Source: Oegoconia quadripuncta
Taxonomy: Eukaryota; Arthropoda; Insecta; Lepidoptera; Autostichidae
Direction: 5' to 3'
Assembly (NCBI GenBank): GCA_949316235.1
Contig: OX438759.1
Coordinates: forward strand, 20,088,618-20,152,617
Length of the DNA: 64,000 nt
Positions 63,953 through 64,000 of the stretch are shown here, in pieces (positions within the stretch are counted from its first letter, which is position 1; the number at the start of each line of letters is the position of its first letter). The translations under genes were made by a program, and so were the position numbers. The notes under the pieces were generated by a model. The model saw only the letters and a program-made list of their open reading frames with translations. It did not search any database and was not told where the DNA came from.

Positions 63953-64000
63953 GTTTGTACCTTATGGTGATATAAATAATAATGAAGTGAAAATTGAAGT

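Larger units (their letters stand above)
52524..64000. mobile_element. Polinton/Maverick (adintovirus-like) element, right part cut by the window edge
   Basis: A protein-primed type B polymerase, a retroviral-type integrase, an adenain-like protease, a double-jelly-roll capsid protein and a minor capsid protein occur together. These are the hallmark set of Polintons. Plus-strand polymerase and minus-strand morphogenesis and integrase genes converge near 57.4-57.7 kb. A packaging ATPase was not found and may lie beyond 64000. All minus-strand frames are open; only the polymerase is visibly broken. Base composition is more AT-rich than the flank at 50 kb. Start and end coordinates are those of the genes seen, not of the terminal repeats. 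Confidence 0.93.

Overview
This window looks like nuclear DNA of a moth or butterfly (Lepidoptera). The background is AT-rich and full of short strings such as GTAGGTAC and TACCTACC. It carries many short interspersed elements of lepidopteran type: tRNA-headed SINEs, small Helitron-like elements ending in CTAGT, and tails of non-LTR retrotransposons. I see no bacterial gene organisation, no rRNA and no convincing cellular tRNA gene. Apart from one two-exon gene near 51 kb that I cannot identify, I find no host protein gene. Almost all recognisable coding capacity belongs to mobile DNA.

1-8.4 kb and 13-34 kb hold repeats and unannotated sequence. 8.49-12.95 kb is a complete, probably recent Ty1/copia LTR retrotransposon. 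It has two identical 144-bp LTRs, a GTTTG target duplication and one uninterrupted 1316-codon gag-pol frame, and it sits inside an older Helitron-like element. Two conspicuous tandem arrays follow: 16 copies of a 24-bp unit at 17.95-18.34 kb and about 10.7 copies of a 70-bp unit at 20.2-20.96 kb. At 34.4-35.2 kb and 36.0-38.1 kb lie two related Tc1/mariner elements with unusually long inverted repeats of about 268 bp. One is an internally deleted derivative. The other carries a 340-codon transposase whose C-terminus appears frameshifted relative to its deleted sibling. 38-49.9 kb is mostly unannotated, with GC-rich patches and one clean hAT-type MITE (46.93-47.22 kb, 8-bp target duplication).

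The most interesting part is 52.5-64 kb, the greater part of a Polinton/Maverick (adintovirus-like) element that runs off the right edge of the window. On the plus strand are a protein-primed type B DNA polymerase, broken once by about 97 nt, and a small basic/acidic protein. On the minus strand, tightly packed, are a DUF8207-like protein, a protein with phage-tail-fibre-like repeats, a retroviral-type integrase with a chromodomain, a phospholipase A2 plus hydrophobic core-like protein, an adenain-type cysteine protease, a minor capsid protein, a small unknown protein, a double-jelly-roll major capsid protein and a nuclease-like protein. The packaging ATPase is not in view and may lie past position 64000. 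The polymerase would copy the element, the integrase would insert it, and capsid proteins, protease and PLA2 point to a virion stage.

Two features of this cluster stand out. Several neighbouring minus-strand genes overlap by ATGA or ATGTTAG, as in termination-reinitiation coupling. The PLA2 gene ends in A-AAA-AAC-TAA, a canonical -1 ribosomal frameshift heptamer on its stop codon, and the -1 frame runs straight into the protease, which has no in-frame ATG upstream of its conserved-looking N-terminal part. I think this possible PLA2-protease frameshift fusion deserves checking first.
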